Origin: Strigamia acuminata
Lineage: Eukaryota; Arthropoda; Chilopoda; Geophilomorpha; Linotaeniidae
Length of the DNA: 60,000 nt
Direction: 5' to 3'
NCBI GenBank assembly: GCA_949358305.1
Contig: OX442314.1
Coordinates: 11,651,060-11,711,059 of the forward strand
Shown: piece after piece, positions 10,653 through 23,212 of the stretch
Numbering within the stretch: position 1 is the first letter of the stretch
Layout of the letters: each line of letters begins with the position of its first letter
Position numbers and translations under genes: made by a program
Notes under the pieces: model-generated
The model's database searches: none
What the model saw: only the letters and a program-made list of their open reading frames with translations
What the model was told of the DNA's origin: nothing

Positions 10653-13600
10653 GATGAGCTCAGCCCTCGCGCTCCCTGAAGCAATGCGAACACACCAGCA
10701 CACGGTAGAAAAACGAGCTCAACTTCATTTCCCTTGTGTCATGTGTTGTGTTAAATATTTCTTTGATAAATTTTCAATCTCATGAACTGTGACTGTACAG
10801 ACTATTTGCAAAATTGCAGTTTTTTCATAACTGTACATAATTCAATGGTGAACTTAGCGGATATTTTAATTTTGTTTATTATTTTTTAATTTTTAATTTT
10901 CATTTTCTTCATATCAGTCCCTTATACTGCATATCCAAAGGTATTGACTTTTGAGGTTTACATACAAAACAAGATACTTTTCGTCTAAGTGTGATTCTCT
11001 CTGTTTATAGGTAAATATACGGTATATATAAAACAAAAAAATTTATATATATATATATAGAGGAAAAAAAATCTTCTTCTGCAATATTAAATAATCATGT
11101 GCAACAAAAGTAGAGACAGAGGTGTTTTTGTTTGATTTTTTTAAAATTTTTTCATTTGATTTTTTAAGTTTAGGGTTAAAAATACGCGTGTATCACGTGG
11201 TAATTTTTTTTAAAATGAAATTGTAGCCGAGTGTTTTTTTTTTTATTTTAATTATTATTATTATTTTTTTTTAAAAAAATAGAAACTGAATTTAAAATAC
11301 TTTTAAAAAAATTGTTTATTTATAATTTTATGAAGAAATGTGAATTTTGTTTTAAAAAAAAAAGATAAAAAATTGGGTTTACTAGTTTTAATTGGAAATT
11401 TTATTATTTTTATTATTTTACTATTATTTTATTATTTTTAAAAAATTTAAACAAAAAATATGAAACATAATTGTATAAAAAAAAATTCGTGTATAGAAAA
11501 AATTGAGCACCTCTGTGTTTGATCTCAAGATAAAAAAATTTTAAAAGGAAAAACTAATTTTGGTATTTGACTCCCTTCATTACGACTTACGAAAATACAA
11601 AAAAAAAATTAAAACATTCAAATTACGGTACAACAATAGAAAGAAAAAAAACAAAGAAAAAAAAATGAAAAACTCAAGAAAAGAAAAAAAGAGAAAAGAA
11701 AATTTAAATAATGAAAAACTAAGGAAACTAGAAAATAAAACGAAAGCAACCAATGCTTTCCTTCCTTCAACGGCAATTGTGGCCAATCGATAAAGGCGAC
11801 CGGGCACACAAAACCTATTGGACGACGAAGACTGTTAATTTTCCGACTGCGAAATCGACCAGACGTAAACAAACGCCCGCTCAAACGCGTTTCATCAAAA
11901 CATTTTCACCACAGCTGCATTCAAAAACTAAAATATTTTGTGTTTTACTTCAATTTTAAAACAAAAGTGACATCATTTCCTCTTTAAAACTTAAAATACA
12001 CTTAAACTAAAATCGTTAAAACACGAGTATTTTTATTTTTGAACGCAGTTACCGATATACCGAAAAATACAACTTTAAAACTAAAAAAAAAAAATAATTT
12101 ATACTTAATTCCCCTCAATTTTCAACACTAAAACGCGCACAATTCTCCAATTAATTTCCAAAATGTTTATTTCTGGTGCAAGTATCACCAAACCCAATTT
12201 TAATTTCCTACGAAAAGAAAAAATTGTGTGTATTCACTGATCGCATGAAAAAAGCGCCCAAAGTGTCTATTATTAATTTTCAATCTATTTTAAACCCATC
12301 ACGGCATTTATCCTTTGGTCAAAGCATTTTGTTGGTAAGCCGCTAATGCATTCGGTCCCGGTTACGCACGGGGGCCAATGAGCAACCCGCTTGGGGAGCA
12401 TTAAGAGCCGCCACCTGAATGCGGACAAAAGCTCGTCTCTTGGCATCTCAATAGACCTTTTTCCTCATTGACGAGGTTCGGTGTCGGGCTTCTGTTACTT
12501 CATTGATTCGCCCCAATGGACGTGGACCGGAGGAACACGAGAAGCCCCACTCCACCTCCTCCCACCTTCCATCATGAGAAAAGGCCACGCACATACCCAC
12601 CAGGAGGCCCCTGTTTACCCACCAAACACCCCCTGCATCAAAAATCGACCAACGGCGGCTCCCAAACCCCAAAATGAGCAAAAAAAAATCACGAAATCAT
12701 CACAAATCTCCAAATAAAATACCAAAAACTCAAACAAAACCTCGAAAATCCGAATAAATGAGCACAAAACCCAAACATTTCGACTCCTACCTCCGTAAAA
12801 CCTAAAAAAAAAGCTACAAAAAACCCAAAAATAAGCAAAAATATCTGAAAATTTCGATTTCCTGAAATAAAACCCGAAAAAACGGAAAAAACTCGGAAGA
12901 AAAAGTGGAAACCCTCGAAAAAACGGGTATATAGTGTCGAAACGCGCTTGGCTTTTGGTGTGGGCGAACGCCATCAAAATGTGTTCACTCCATTAGTAGG
13001 TGTCAAACGCAGAAGCATTTTCATGAGAGGGGGGTAGCGGTGAGGGCGTGTGCAAAGTCGCACCAACGCCTGACAGCCGGGGCGAGCAGAGGAAATGCGC
13101 CGAGGCGACGATTGAACGTTTCAATATCGAAAATGATATAATATGACCCTACCCCTGCCATGGCACCGAGTCGAGGATCGGCTACGAGAAGGCGGAGGGG
13201 TGTACATGAAGGCGGGCTGGAGAGGGCTGAGTCGGGCAAAAGGGAAGAAGAGCAAACACAGACGTCATTTACTCTTTGCCACTTCTCCCTTCCCTTCCCT
13301 CTCCTCTCCTTCCACACTCCTCATCTCTAATCTACTGCAGCCTCCCACAATGCACTTTCACCGCTCTCCCCAACCAGTTCTTTGATAGAAGGCGAATGAT
13401 TAACTCACCTGGATTCTCCTCCCACCCCCACGAGACAACCTCGCCCACACCCTTGTCACTCGATTGGCTTTACGCCAACGTCCGCACACAGTCGATAGCA
13501 GCGAAATTTTACACACAAAGGGTTGCAAATTGTTGTAGATTTCGCTGCTTGATCAATGTGTAATGCGAAACTTTAATAATAACTCGTTTATTCGACTGGA

Positions 13601-13789
13601 CACACAGGTGGCGCTTAAACAACAAAACACTCGAGAAATAAAGCGGAAAATATTGAAATTTAGCAAAATTTCCATTTTCTGAGTTTAATTTTTAATCGCG
13701 TCGTTTAAGGCGGTAAAAGTGATGTTAACGTCACGATATTTCATATGTTAGTTTAGTTTTACAAGATCGGAATCTTTGTTTGTGTTATT
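10653..13789. other. 3' flank of Six3/6, AT-rich, no gene recognised
   Basis: Contains a TATATA tract near 11040-11062, long A/T homopolymers and a lysine-coding purine run (11600-11735). The first AATAAA I find on the plus strand lies at about 11734, which could serve exon 2 as a distal poly(A) signal. A CTCF-like CAGGTGGCG core occurs at 12405-12420 (reverse) and another at 13602-13616. A GC-richer complex block spans 12330-12620. Confidence 0.45.
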
Positions 13790-14200
13790 AGCGTTGCGTG
13801 CATGTTAGTGCGAGTGCGAAGAAAAAGGGATCCATTGGAGACTCGTTAGATGTAAAAGACGGAATCTCTCGACAATAAGCCTAATGGCAGCTAGACTAAT
13901 TATGTGCTCGTGAATCCACCACCGATCACACCAAATTGGCGGGGATCAGAATCCGGGGGCGAATTGATTGACGGCAGGGGTTCATACACAGAGTTATATA
14001 TCAAAATCAAATGTGTGAGTCACTGCTGCTGACCAGACACTGGGGTCCTGACACCTGCGGATCAAATTAGGAACCCACGTGACATTTCAGATCAAAAAAA
14101 AATTATCTGGGGGCGGAACTGGCTTCACTTTCGTACACTCACACCTGGCGTCTAATTATGGACTTTGGGATTAATCAACTTATGCATGAATGCAATTTCT
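13790..14200. promoter_or_regulatory. Complex-sequence island, candidate enhancer
   Basis: A non-repetitive block between AT-rich repeats. It contains homeodomain-type TAATTA sites (near 13897 and 14153), a TGATTGACGG Pbx/Meis-like site near 13966 and a GGATTAA Otx-like site near 14168. The motif content suits a developmental enhancer, but motif clusters of this size also arise by chance. Confidence 0.2.
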
Positions 14201-14277
14201 ACATTTTAACAAGTCCAAATAAATAAATAATTGATTAAATAAAAATTTATTTCAGTGAGCACGTTTCACCCGTATGA

Positions 14278-14812
14278 TTAAAAAATATATTTTACAATAT
14301 ATTGCTTTTCACGTAATGTATTCCATTTCGCAGAATTAAGTATACTATTTATACGTTAAAAACAATGCATTTCATAACGTTCCGTATTTTACCGAGTAAT
14401 AGTCGCGGCTTTTATTCAAAACTGCGAGTTTCAGTCGCGGCTATTAATCGAGTGCGGCTCTTAATCGAGGGTGGCTCTTATTTTAAATAGTGGCCGATAT
14501 CTCAATGTTACGTTCATAGATTTACCATATATTCAAGTCATTTCGTGCGTTTCGTTCCCATTCGATTCGTTTCTCGTTACACTAGTAGTAATAACCTCGT
14601 TGTAGCCGGAACTTATATCAAATCGCCTCTCTCGGTCGCGGCTCTTATTTGAGGGCGGCTACAATTCGAGGGCGACTCTTAATCAGTAAAATACGATATG
14701 TTAAAAAATATATTATCATACGCAAACCAATTTAACGCTAAAATGTATTACAAAATGCTTTCTCATGAAACCAAAAATACATTTCAAAATATACATTGAG
14801 TGCGTTCAATCT
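14278..14812. mobile_element. Relic of dispersed repeat family B, split by a MITE
   Basis: The left part (14278-14381) and right part (14697-14812) match, in order, blocks of the copies at 19054-19300 and 58340-58720: TATATTTTACAATATAT, GAATTAAGTATA, TTAAA.AATGCATTTCATAA, then ACAAAATG and ACATTTCAAAATA. The two halves are separated exactly by the MITE at 14382-14696. Confidence 0.55.
14382..14696. mobile_element. 315-bp MITE, ACCGTATTTT family
   Basis: Ends CCGTATTTTACCGAGTAATA and CTCTTAATCAGTAAAATACG form the terminal inverted repeat. Several internal copies of GCGGCTNTTATTNGAG in both orientations are present. It is inserted into repeat family B. Confidence 0.75.
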
Positions 14813-17506
14813 TAAACGGATTTCTTTGATTTCGCTGATTTTCCTGATTTCGGGAGACCGGAAGTGACGATTTTTACGTCATAAAATCCAAATCCGATTT
14901 TCGAAAATCCGATTTTTGGAAATCCACGCGTATCTAGAATCACTTTTCTTGATTCCAAAGTGGATTTTCAGCCGTTATTTTGCACGTTATTTTTGTTTGC
15001 AATTTAACAATTAACATGACTTCCAAACGAAATAATTTCAATCTATTTCCGAACCACAATGGGCAGCCTCATTGGTCGACAATATCGATTTCCCCATTTG
15101 CCAATTCTCTAATTAGAAACGAAAGAAAGAAAAAATAAATAAAAATGCGCAAATAAATAAATAATAAAAAAAAAAAGAGAGCAAGATGACAATCAATTGA
15201 GGCTCGACTCCCTCCATCTTTTAGTAAACTGCCATGGGAGAATGATGAAGTGAGCATCCTGCACGCGTTGGCTAAATATTGGCGCGCGGCGAGGGAGGTT
15301 CGCGTCTCTCTCGAGGGCTTATCAATGTCTGCTCGCAGGCACAGCCCAGCATCCAATCAAGCATCCTTCAGTGCTTGGCTCTTTTTCTCCTGCCTGTTAT
15401 TGCTCCTTCCCTGAAGGCCCAACATATCACACAATAAGAATCTCGAGCCGTGACACCGTCACTATGATGGACACCCCACTCGACAACAAATCGAGACTGC
15501 AACTGGGAAACAAATGACAGTCCGCTTATAGATTTCTTCTTCTCGCAAAAAAGGAACCACCAAAAAAATCTCTTTCCCACATTCGGTGACCAGTTAAGTT
15601 TTTTATTATTATTTTTTTTGTGTTGTCTATAGAAAATTTTCCATCCCATTTTCAATTTATTTTCACGTTTTGCTGCTTTATGTAGCAATATTTTCCGGAA
15701 TATCCATACGGCAAGGTGTCTAGGGGCATCTAGGAGCACCTAACTTCCATTATTTGGTCAGAAATTTAATTTATTTGATTTATTTTTTCCCACACAAAAT
15801 GCTCCAAATTTTGATCTAAAATGGCATCGAGTCTAAAATATCTAAAATTTGCTTTATTTTTGATAGAAAAATTTTTTTTTTGTAAAATAAGCGAATTTGA
15901 GTCTATACCTAAAAATGGCATTTTTGTAACCGATCCGACTATGGGGCCCTAAAATACCTGTGTCTAGGGACCCCAGAGTGTATTAATCCAACACTACATC
16001 TAAACCGTCTAAATTTCCTCTTTTTGTGACGATTAATCAAGTCAAGTTATCACATTTAAGACATGATTGATTATAAAATCGATCGAAATTGCCCTTTTTA
16101 TTAATCATTTAATTAATTTAACAAAAAAAATCCCTTAAATGTTGTTTTCCTTCCAAATTTATCAAAATCCCTCACAATTTCGCTACAATATACAGCGCAC
16201 ACGCGCTATAGTTGCAACCTTCACTCCATTATTTCAATAAACTCGAATCCAAACAGCAGTGGGGCCCTGTGAAGGCTTTTCATGTCAACTCTTCCAAGCG
16301 TAAAATCAACGACTAAACTGTGACAAGTCGAGGTGAAGAGTGGGCCCCTAATTGGTGCCGGGTGATTTGTCAATCACCTACCGAGGAAGGAGGGATAAGA
16401 ACTCGAGACGACATTTACCCCTTTCTCCAAACTAAACTCCCCAACACCCCTCTTTACCCCCTACCCACGCATTCTTTCCACAGCGCGACATCGCCACATT
16501 GTTTACACCTGGACATTTACGCACAAAAAGAAAGAAAAAAAAAAAAAAAAAAAAAAAAAAGCGGTCGAAGCCGGACACGCGCTGCCCAGCACCGCGTGAC
16601 CACCAAAAAACCCATTCATCATTTGGCACGAGATTTGTGCACGCGCATTGTCTTTTCCCTCGATCCGGATTTGACCCTCGAGTGTGCGAGTGCCAGAGAT
16701 CACTCGACAACAAAACCGAAACGCCATCGCCAGTGGTCAGTCGCCATATCAATCGGACAATGAACGAAAAAAACAAACTTATCGATCATGTAAAACACGT
16801 GCCCCATTAACAAACGTAATAACAACAACAATAAAAATATAATATCCACACCACCACACGCCACTTCAACTCCCCGACTAAATTTGCATTGCGCGCCACC
16901 TGTGCTCATTTACGCCACTACCCGCCATCTTTTCTTCGCCGTTTTGTCTGCCCCCCTACCACTGCGACCCCCACTTTCCTGTCAACAAGCTGTCAATCGC
17001 CATCACCTTCGACACCCCAACTCAAAGACGTTTTCAGGGATTAAAGTCCCGTTTGAAACGTGTCTCTAATCCCACAAACCCAATATGGCGTCTCCCCAAG
17101 GATACGTTGGGCTGCGGGTCTCCCCACACTGGCCACCATCATTCCTAGCATTCATCATCATCAGATAAAAGATGGTCGATTAAGACGAGGGCTACATTAC
17201 CAGACTTAGGTTGGTCGAGTCCCCGTTGGGAGATTCCTCTCAGCGTGCTAATCCTTTTCCCCCTCTGCACCTGGTCAAGAGCTGGTGTGAAAACGAACCT
17301 CCTTCACTGCAGGAGAGGAACCACCTATTCAATTACCAGCCCACAAAATTCGCCTCTTTTCTTAGCCCCCACCCGCGCCAAAGTTTCATCCCGTTTTGCT
17401 GCGTCACAAGCAAATAAGAAAATCAATCAATACCCGTATAGAGGGCAAAGCTATCCTAATAGTAAAATTCCATTTTTAACATCAAAAACTCCCTTTTTGG
17501 ATGTTA
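14813..17506. other. No gene recognised
   Basis: Includes an A-tract of about 30 bases at 16529-16560, C-rich stretches at 16430-16480, and a CTCF-like CAGGTGGCGCG core at 16890-16905 (reverse). Longer frames here run through the A-tract and are artefacts. The GC-richer part (16320-17420) is non-repetitive and otherwise unexplained. Confidence 0.45.
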
Positions 17507-17985
17507 CGTTCGTTTTTTGGTCGAAAAATTGAACATAAATTCATTTTTTAACCAAAAATTAACCAAAAATTAATTATTTTTAACCAAAAATTGAACATAA
17601 ATTCATTTTTTAACCACAAATTAACCACAAATTAATTATTTTTAACCAAAAATTGAACATAAATTCATTTTTTAACCAAAAATTAACCAAAAATTAATTA
17701 TTTTTGACCAAAAATTGACAATAATATCATTTTTTTAACCAAAAATTGACCATTATTTTTTTAAACCAAAATTGAACATAAATTCATTTTTTTGACCAAA
17801 AATTGACCACAAATTCATTTTTTTGACCGAAAATTGACCACAAATTCATTTTTTTAACTAAAAATTGAACATAAATTCATTTTTTGACCAAAAATTGACC
17901 ATAAATTCATTTTTTTAACCAAAAATTGACCAAAAACATTCAATTTTTGGCCTTAAACATTTAATTTTTTACCATACACATTTAA
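17507..17985. repeat. AT-rich minisatellite, about 31-bp subunit
   Basis: Roughly fourteen subunits of the form ACCAAAAATTGACCATAAATT followed by CATTTTTTT. In the left part they pair into a 62-bp higher-order unit with a TTAATTATTTTTA variant. Confidence 0.8.
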
Positions 17986-19053
17986 AGTACACAGTCGCAT
18001 TTTTTTTCATGCCTTCCTCGTCTTCTCATCACTTGGAGTAACTTGCACTGGGATAATCTGCTCTTTTGGAATCCCGTTCAACAAATCCCACAATCCTCCT
18101 CCCCTTTGCAGAGTCGCAATCCCAAACCCTCGTGGTCACTGACTGGGGTCACGATGCAATTTATTAGCTCCATCTCGCGTCCAAACAAAAATAATATCAT
18201 TTCTGCATTTCTCGCCATCAAAACGCAAAAATCCACCTCAAACTCAAACAAAACGCTCTTAAAACGTGTCTTGGCAATTTCCGTTTCGTAAAAGCCAGAT
18301 TTTAAAACGTGAAAAACAAAACAAAAAAAAAAGATGGGTTATTTATAATAGGGCCATCATCTTTGTTGTCCGTCCAACATGGACCCCTTGGGTGCACAGC
18401 TGTCCCCTTCTGTTCCCCTCCTCTCACTCCTGCAACCAGAATCCCAGCAGCTCGTGTTACAGAACCGACCACAGCCCCAACCGTAGTACACAGGGAGACG
18501 CTACTCTCGTCTCTTTCTACCCTTTTGTAATTACTGCAACAAGAAACGAAAAGCGCACACAGGTTCGTTTCGTTTCAAGCAACGCGTGCACGGCCCCGGG
18601 AAATTCGCGAATATTACTGGCCGAAAATTAGATCTCAGCGTTTTACTTTATAATTTATATGTAAAAGAAAGAAAAAAAAATGAAACTTATACGGTAAATC
18701 AAAATTGTCGTGCAGATTTTGTGCTTTAATGTAATCAAATGCAGTGTTTCTTGGATGCCATTCAATTAAGTGTGCGCAGCGGCCATTTGCACGCATGCTT
18801 GATTACCCCGTAATTATATACAGAATTAGGCAAGAGAAACGCAAAACGCTTAGTAAACGCACTAATGGCCACTGTTGTCGACGCCATTGTGTAGTCGGCC
18901 GCGCCGCTCTGCCCATGCACGACGATTCAATTCGCCATGTTTGGGGTTGGGAAAATAAAATTAAACGAATTAAATTTGTTTCCACAATTTTTATGTGTCA
19001 ATTTGAGCGGAGAAATTAATGTAATCTTGTTTACCGCTTATTTTTTTTTATTT
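17986..19053. other. No gene recognised
   Basis: Mixed-complexity DNA without a supportable exon. The block 18340-18620 is GC-richer and non-repetitive. Confidence 0.4.
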
Positions 19054-19300
19054 TCTATCGTAAAAATATATTTTACAATATATCGCATTCAAAAATGTAT
19101 AGCACTTTGCGGAATTAAACTTATTATTTGTACATTAAATAATGCATTTGGTAAAACAATTGGAAAAAATGCGTTTGGTAAAACAATTGGAAAAAATGCA
19201 TTTGATAAAACAATTGGAAAAAATGCATTTGATAAAACAATTGAAAAATATGCATTTGATGAAACAATTGTAATTTTTTTTTACAAAATGTAATATCATT
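19054..19300. mobile_element. Dispersed repeat family B copy with internal tandem expansion
   Basis: Shares the blocks TATATTTTACAATATAT, GAATTAAAC.TATTATTTG and CATTAAATAATGCATTT with the copies at 14278 and 58340. Its middle has been expanded into a 27-bp tandem array, which gives a repeated NAFGKTIGK-like false peptide. Confidence 0.6.
19142..19272. repeat. 27-bp tandem array, five copies
   Basis: Units read GCATTTGATAAAACAATTGG plus AAAAAAT with few substitutions. The period is a multiple of three, so both strands stay open across it. Confidence 0.85.
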
Positions 19301-19360
19301 TTTTGTCGTCACAATATTGGTGTCACAATCATTTTATTAAGTTTGCTTAATTGCCCAAAG

Positions 19361-19391
19361 ATAAAATAAAATAAAATAAAATAAAATAAAA
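19361..19391. repeat. (ATAAA)n microsatellite
   Basis: Six perfect ATAAA pentamers. Confidence 0.9.
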
Positions 19392-19609
19392 TCTGCAATT
19401 TTAATTTTATTTCTTTAACATAAATCCCAAAATTTTATTTTTTTTAAAAAAATTTTTTACATCAAAAACTTCTAAACACATTTTACGAATCAAATCGCAC
19501 GCAAAACACAAAAAGCATTCACGGAACATTGCAGCGAAGTTCCAAGGGGTCCAATATTAATTCGACCAAAACAAAAATTACTTTAATCCCTTCCACCACC
19601 ACTATACCT

Positions 19610-19910
19610 TAAATATTAAGGGATACATCCAGTTTTACAACACTGGCAACAGATTGTACCATTCCCACACACTAGAAGTATATACAGTGTAGTGCGCACG
19701 GTCCAAATCCACCAATCCGATTTGGAGGCGGCACTTGGTTCCCGAGCCACTCTGCGGAGGCAGTCAGTTACGCAAGCAATCCAATTAATCTGCCGCCAGC
19801 ACTCGCACAACTTTGCCCCGTGCCGAATATAATTGAACCCACAAACTTCAATGACGTGACGATACGAGCCGTCATAATTTCCGTTGCCACAGCAACCGTT
19901 TTACAGCCCT
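19610..19910. promoter_or_regulatory. Complex-sequence island with a perfect X-box, candidate enhancer
   Basis: Non-repetitive block with CCAATTAATCTG and TGACGTGACG motifs. At 19883-19896 lies GTTGCCACAGCAAC, a full match to the RFX consensus GTNRCC-NN-RGYAAC. It is 9 kb downstream of Six3/6 exon 2 and may act on it. Confidence 0.3.
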
Positions 19911-20788
19911 TCTCCCATCATTGCACCAACACAATATAAATATATAACAAAAAGTGTTTGCTCAAACGTTTGCCACTATTTCCCTAATTAAAACGTCACT
20001 TAACTTGCCAGAACCCCGCGTCGTAATGCGATTGTCACGTGTTACGAGCAACTCGAGTGGCATTCACACGACACGTTTCTCAATCAAAGTGCCACGTGAA
20101 AAGGAAAGAAGAAAAAGAAAAAATATATATTCCATTAACCTCCCCGGATCACAAATTCACCAAAATAAAAAGATAAATAGAAAGAAATATCAAATGAAGA
20201 AGAAGAAGAAGATCCGGGATATTTGTATCGATTGAACTGTTCATATCCAAGTGGGTGAGCCGACGGGGAGGAAGGGGGAAGAGCGGATATTATGGCCTCC
20301 GATTGTTCACCTGTTTACTCGACTGTAGGCGCAGATACCAAAGCCCCTTATGGATTTTTGCTTGGGGGTTGCCATTCTTTGTGACAAATTGTCAATAATG
20401 AAATTACAATTGAAGAGTTGGGTACTCGAAACCCTCCCCGCTCCTCCATGCCAGCGTCAGCCATCACCACGACCCGTTAGATATCAATCTGTATCTTATG
20501 TTTTTCAATTCATTAAACAGCGTGGGATATGAAAAGTGCTGCTCCTGAGCTTCCCTGCTGATCACTCATTAGAATGCAAATAGAGATGTGTCAAATTGGG
20601 TTTAATGTTTCGTCCGAATGGTTTTTTCGGTGGGATTTGTGTAAATGTGTCGACATTTGTGGGGTTTTTTGTGAAATGATTTCGTGTGATTTTGTTGTTC
20701 AAATTGGAGCTTAAACACCGATATGCGCATGTGCCAACAACTCGGTTGTGGCCGAGCTCAATGCTGAGTTATTTGTGAATTCATACTA
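19911..20788. other. No gene recognised
   Basis: A (GAA)n run at about 20194-20211. Otherwise mixed sequence with no exon I can support. Confidence 0.4.
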
Positions 20789-21031
20789 CAGTCAGACCTC
20801 GTTATAACGAATCGCAAAAGACCCGAGAAATCTGTGGTCGTTACAACAAAAAGTAGTAATTTGCGATTCGTTATAACTAAACCCCGGATATATATGTGAA
20901 ATAAAATTCGTTTTATGCACATAAAATATGCACTAAAAATTCCATTTTATACAAAAAAAATTAAAACATGCAATATATAACTTATAACAAAAAATCGTTA
21001 TATCGCAATGATTTATAAACGAGGTTCGATG
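20789..21031. mobile_element. MITE, pogo/Tigger-like TTATAACGA family
   Basis: Begins after TA with CAGTCAGACCTCGTTATAAC and ends in a mirrored AAACGAGGTTCGATG, with further internal CGTTATA motifs. Same family as 54058 and 55559. The right end is decayed. Confidence 0.65.
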
Positions 21032-21546
21032 ACCGCTTTTGTGATTAATGCAAAATCATAAAATTGCTAAATCGTACATTTAATTAAACCATTTATTAAG
21101 CATTTGGAATTCTCTATACCTACAGCTGATTATCTCGTTTATTTAGAATAATTTATCCTGATCAAACCAAATATAGGTCTAAATTCCCATATGAATTAGC
21201 ACTGCATCAACGCAATTTATTATATTAGGGTTTTAAAAATAAAATAATATTTTCTAGGATTTTCTTGTTTCTCCTTTACCAGATCCATATCTTTTTCTTA
21301 TTTTCATTCCATTTTTTATTTTTACCTCATTTTATTTTTTGTTCAAATGTTATCATAGCTCGAGGAGATCGCTTCTTGTTCTTTTCAGCTTACACAGAAT
21401 GAAAACTTGTTTCTTTTCTCAGCGTATTGGCAAACAGAGCGGCGCGGGTGCCTTGAGAGCACCGATTCTTGCTTCCTCCAATCGATATTTATCAAAGATA
21501 CGGGCAACGGATAGGCGCTATTGACTGTGACATCCGGCGGCAAAAG

Positions 21547-21706
21547 AGGCTCAGCAACACACACACACAGCGCACGACCTCTTGCACGCTGCCCACTGAA
21601 CAACCAGCGTCCCCGAGCAACAGCGCAGTCTCACACAACCCCAACCTCAATATCAGCAACATCGGGTCTGTCGGATGAATCAGATACGTCGCTCGGGGGC
21701 AGATGA
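21547..21706 (+). CDS. Possible alternative 3'-terminal exon of Six3/6
   Basis: A GC-rich island in AT-rich DNA whose frame ends SDESDTSLGGR before TGA 21704-21706. That ending resembles the SDSDISLG segment of fly Optix and, more loosely, the vertebrate SVTSSDSECDV tail. AG acceptors at 21546 and 21570 both accept a phase-2 donor, which is what exon 1 and the GTGAGA donor at 10649 offer. AATAAA repeats at about 21769 could supply polyadenylation. Against it: weak polypyrimidine tracts at those acceptors, better acceptors at 21388 and 21422 that lead into other frames, and a neighbouring frame with more exon-like codon use (ending ISNIGSVG at 21678). Confidence 0.3.
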
Positions 21707-21896
21707 AGAGAAGATTGATTTCACTATAAACACCTTTTACATGCCAACATTTAACCAAAAACATTTATAAATAAATAAATAAACAAATAAGTAAATAATT
21801 TCTTCAAGTGTGTTCAAATTGGTGAAGCAAATACCGCTATAATTCAAGTTTGCTTAAAGTGAAATAAATGACTTACAAGTAAATAATAAATTATTA

Positions 21897-21958
21897 CTAA
21901 TGCGCATGCTTTTGCGCAGCTGACATCTGAATGTTCAGCTGAGCATGCGCAAATCGCA
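21897..21958. repeat. Inverted repeat (hairpin), 62 bp
   Basis: Arms contain TGCGCATGCT and CAGCTGA on the left and TCAGCTG and AGCATGCGCA on the right around a CATCTGAATG loop. It is probably a remnant of a small palindromic element; no associated gene. Confidence 0.6.
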
Positions 21959-21964
21959 TCATTG

Positions 21965-23212
21965 TTAAAGTTAAAGAAAATTAGCTTCACAACCCCTTTA
22001 AGCCAAATAAATGGACTAAGTTAATCAAAATAAAACCTTTTATTTCTTGTATTGTACGTAAAAAATAATAAATAAATAATTTAAGCCTATTTTGTGATGA
22101 AATTTGATTTCCCCCGTTTTATAACCTTGATTTTATATTTTTGTAAATTACTTTTCCCATTTATATTTATTTTTATCTCCACACATCCCAAAAAAAAAAA
22201 AAAAAAAAATGGTTATTAAATATTTCATTACTTTAGCTAATTTGAGCCAATTTTCGTATTAAAATATGATCCTCATTACCATTAACTTGTTGTTTTTTTT
22301 TATTACAGTATTATTATTTTTATTATTGAAGATACGTGCTATTCCATTCCATGCAATGTTAATTAGATGACAGCTGATTGAGGGGGCGGCTCATTCGGAG
22401 CTCCGGATATTGCAAATGGAGGCCGAGCAGCGTCCGCACTTACACGCACGAGGGCGCTTTAGCCACCCAATCAAACTCGAATCACCTAGACTCAATTGGT
22501 GACATTTGCCAATTACAACCCTTTAACGCCGCATCACTTTTTCCCTTCCCATTCGCGCACCCCTCGCGTCACGCACGAGACAATCTCGAGACCAACTGTC
22601 ACTTTAACAAATAACATCAAACGCCAGAGGTCAGACTCGACTCTGCGGGGGTCATCAAACATTCCATCCCGTGCACCGAGACCTTTTTGTACCCCGTGTT
22701 GAAAAATGTTCTCCTTAATTAAAATCTCTCTGATTAAATAGACGCCTTTTCCCTTTCCTCCTGCGGCTGCTTCGAGCGATCGCTACCCAAAGAGTTTCGC
22801 AGCTCGAGGCCCCGAGTGGAACGGGGTTGGGTGTGGTGCAGTGGGGTCCTTGTGGGAGGCCACGGTTACTTTCTCTCTCTTATCGATTGCACTTGTGGCC
22901 TGCTAGCGTCTTATGAAATTACGCTTTTCGCACACAAAGAACAAGCATTAAACCTAACGCCATTACATGTTGGCTAAAAAGCAAACATGGCGTCCAATTA
23001 AGTCTCAAAACACAAAAATAGAATTGAAAAAATAGGGGAAATAGACGGAAATCTCGACTGATTAGATAGTTGGGTATTTTTCTAATTTTTTCTAATTTTT
23101 TCTGCTTTTGTTCGTTGTTTGAACCAGTTTGCGCTCATTCAACCGACTTTAAGAAGAAAGAGTGTATTCGTCAATTGGAAATACAATTCCAAATGATTTG
23201 TTTCTGTTTGCA
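21965..23212. other. No gene recognised
   Basis: A 20-base A-tract near 22190-22209, then a more complex block at 22330-22900 that is GC-richer and non-repetitive, without a supportable reading frame. Confidence 0.4.

Noticed and set aside
16432-16810. Frames of 100-147 codons around 16.3-16.8 kb
   Set aside because: They depend on reading through a run of about 30 A bases (poly-Lys or poly-Phe) and differ between strands without domain content.
19142-19293. Repeat protein with NAFGKTIGK units
   Set aside because: Product of a 27-bp tandem array inside a dispersed repeat; the opposite strand is equally open.
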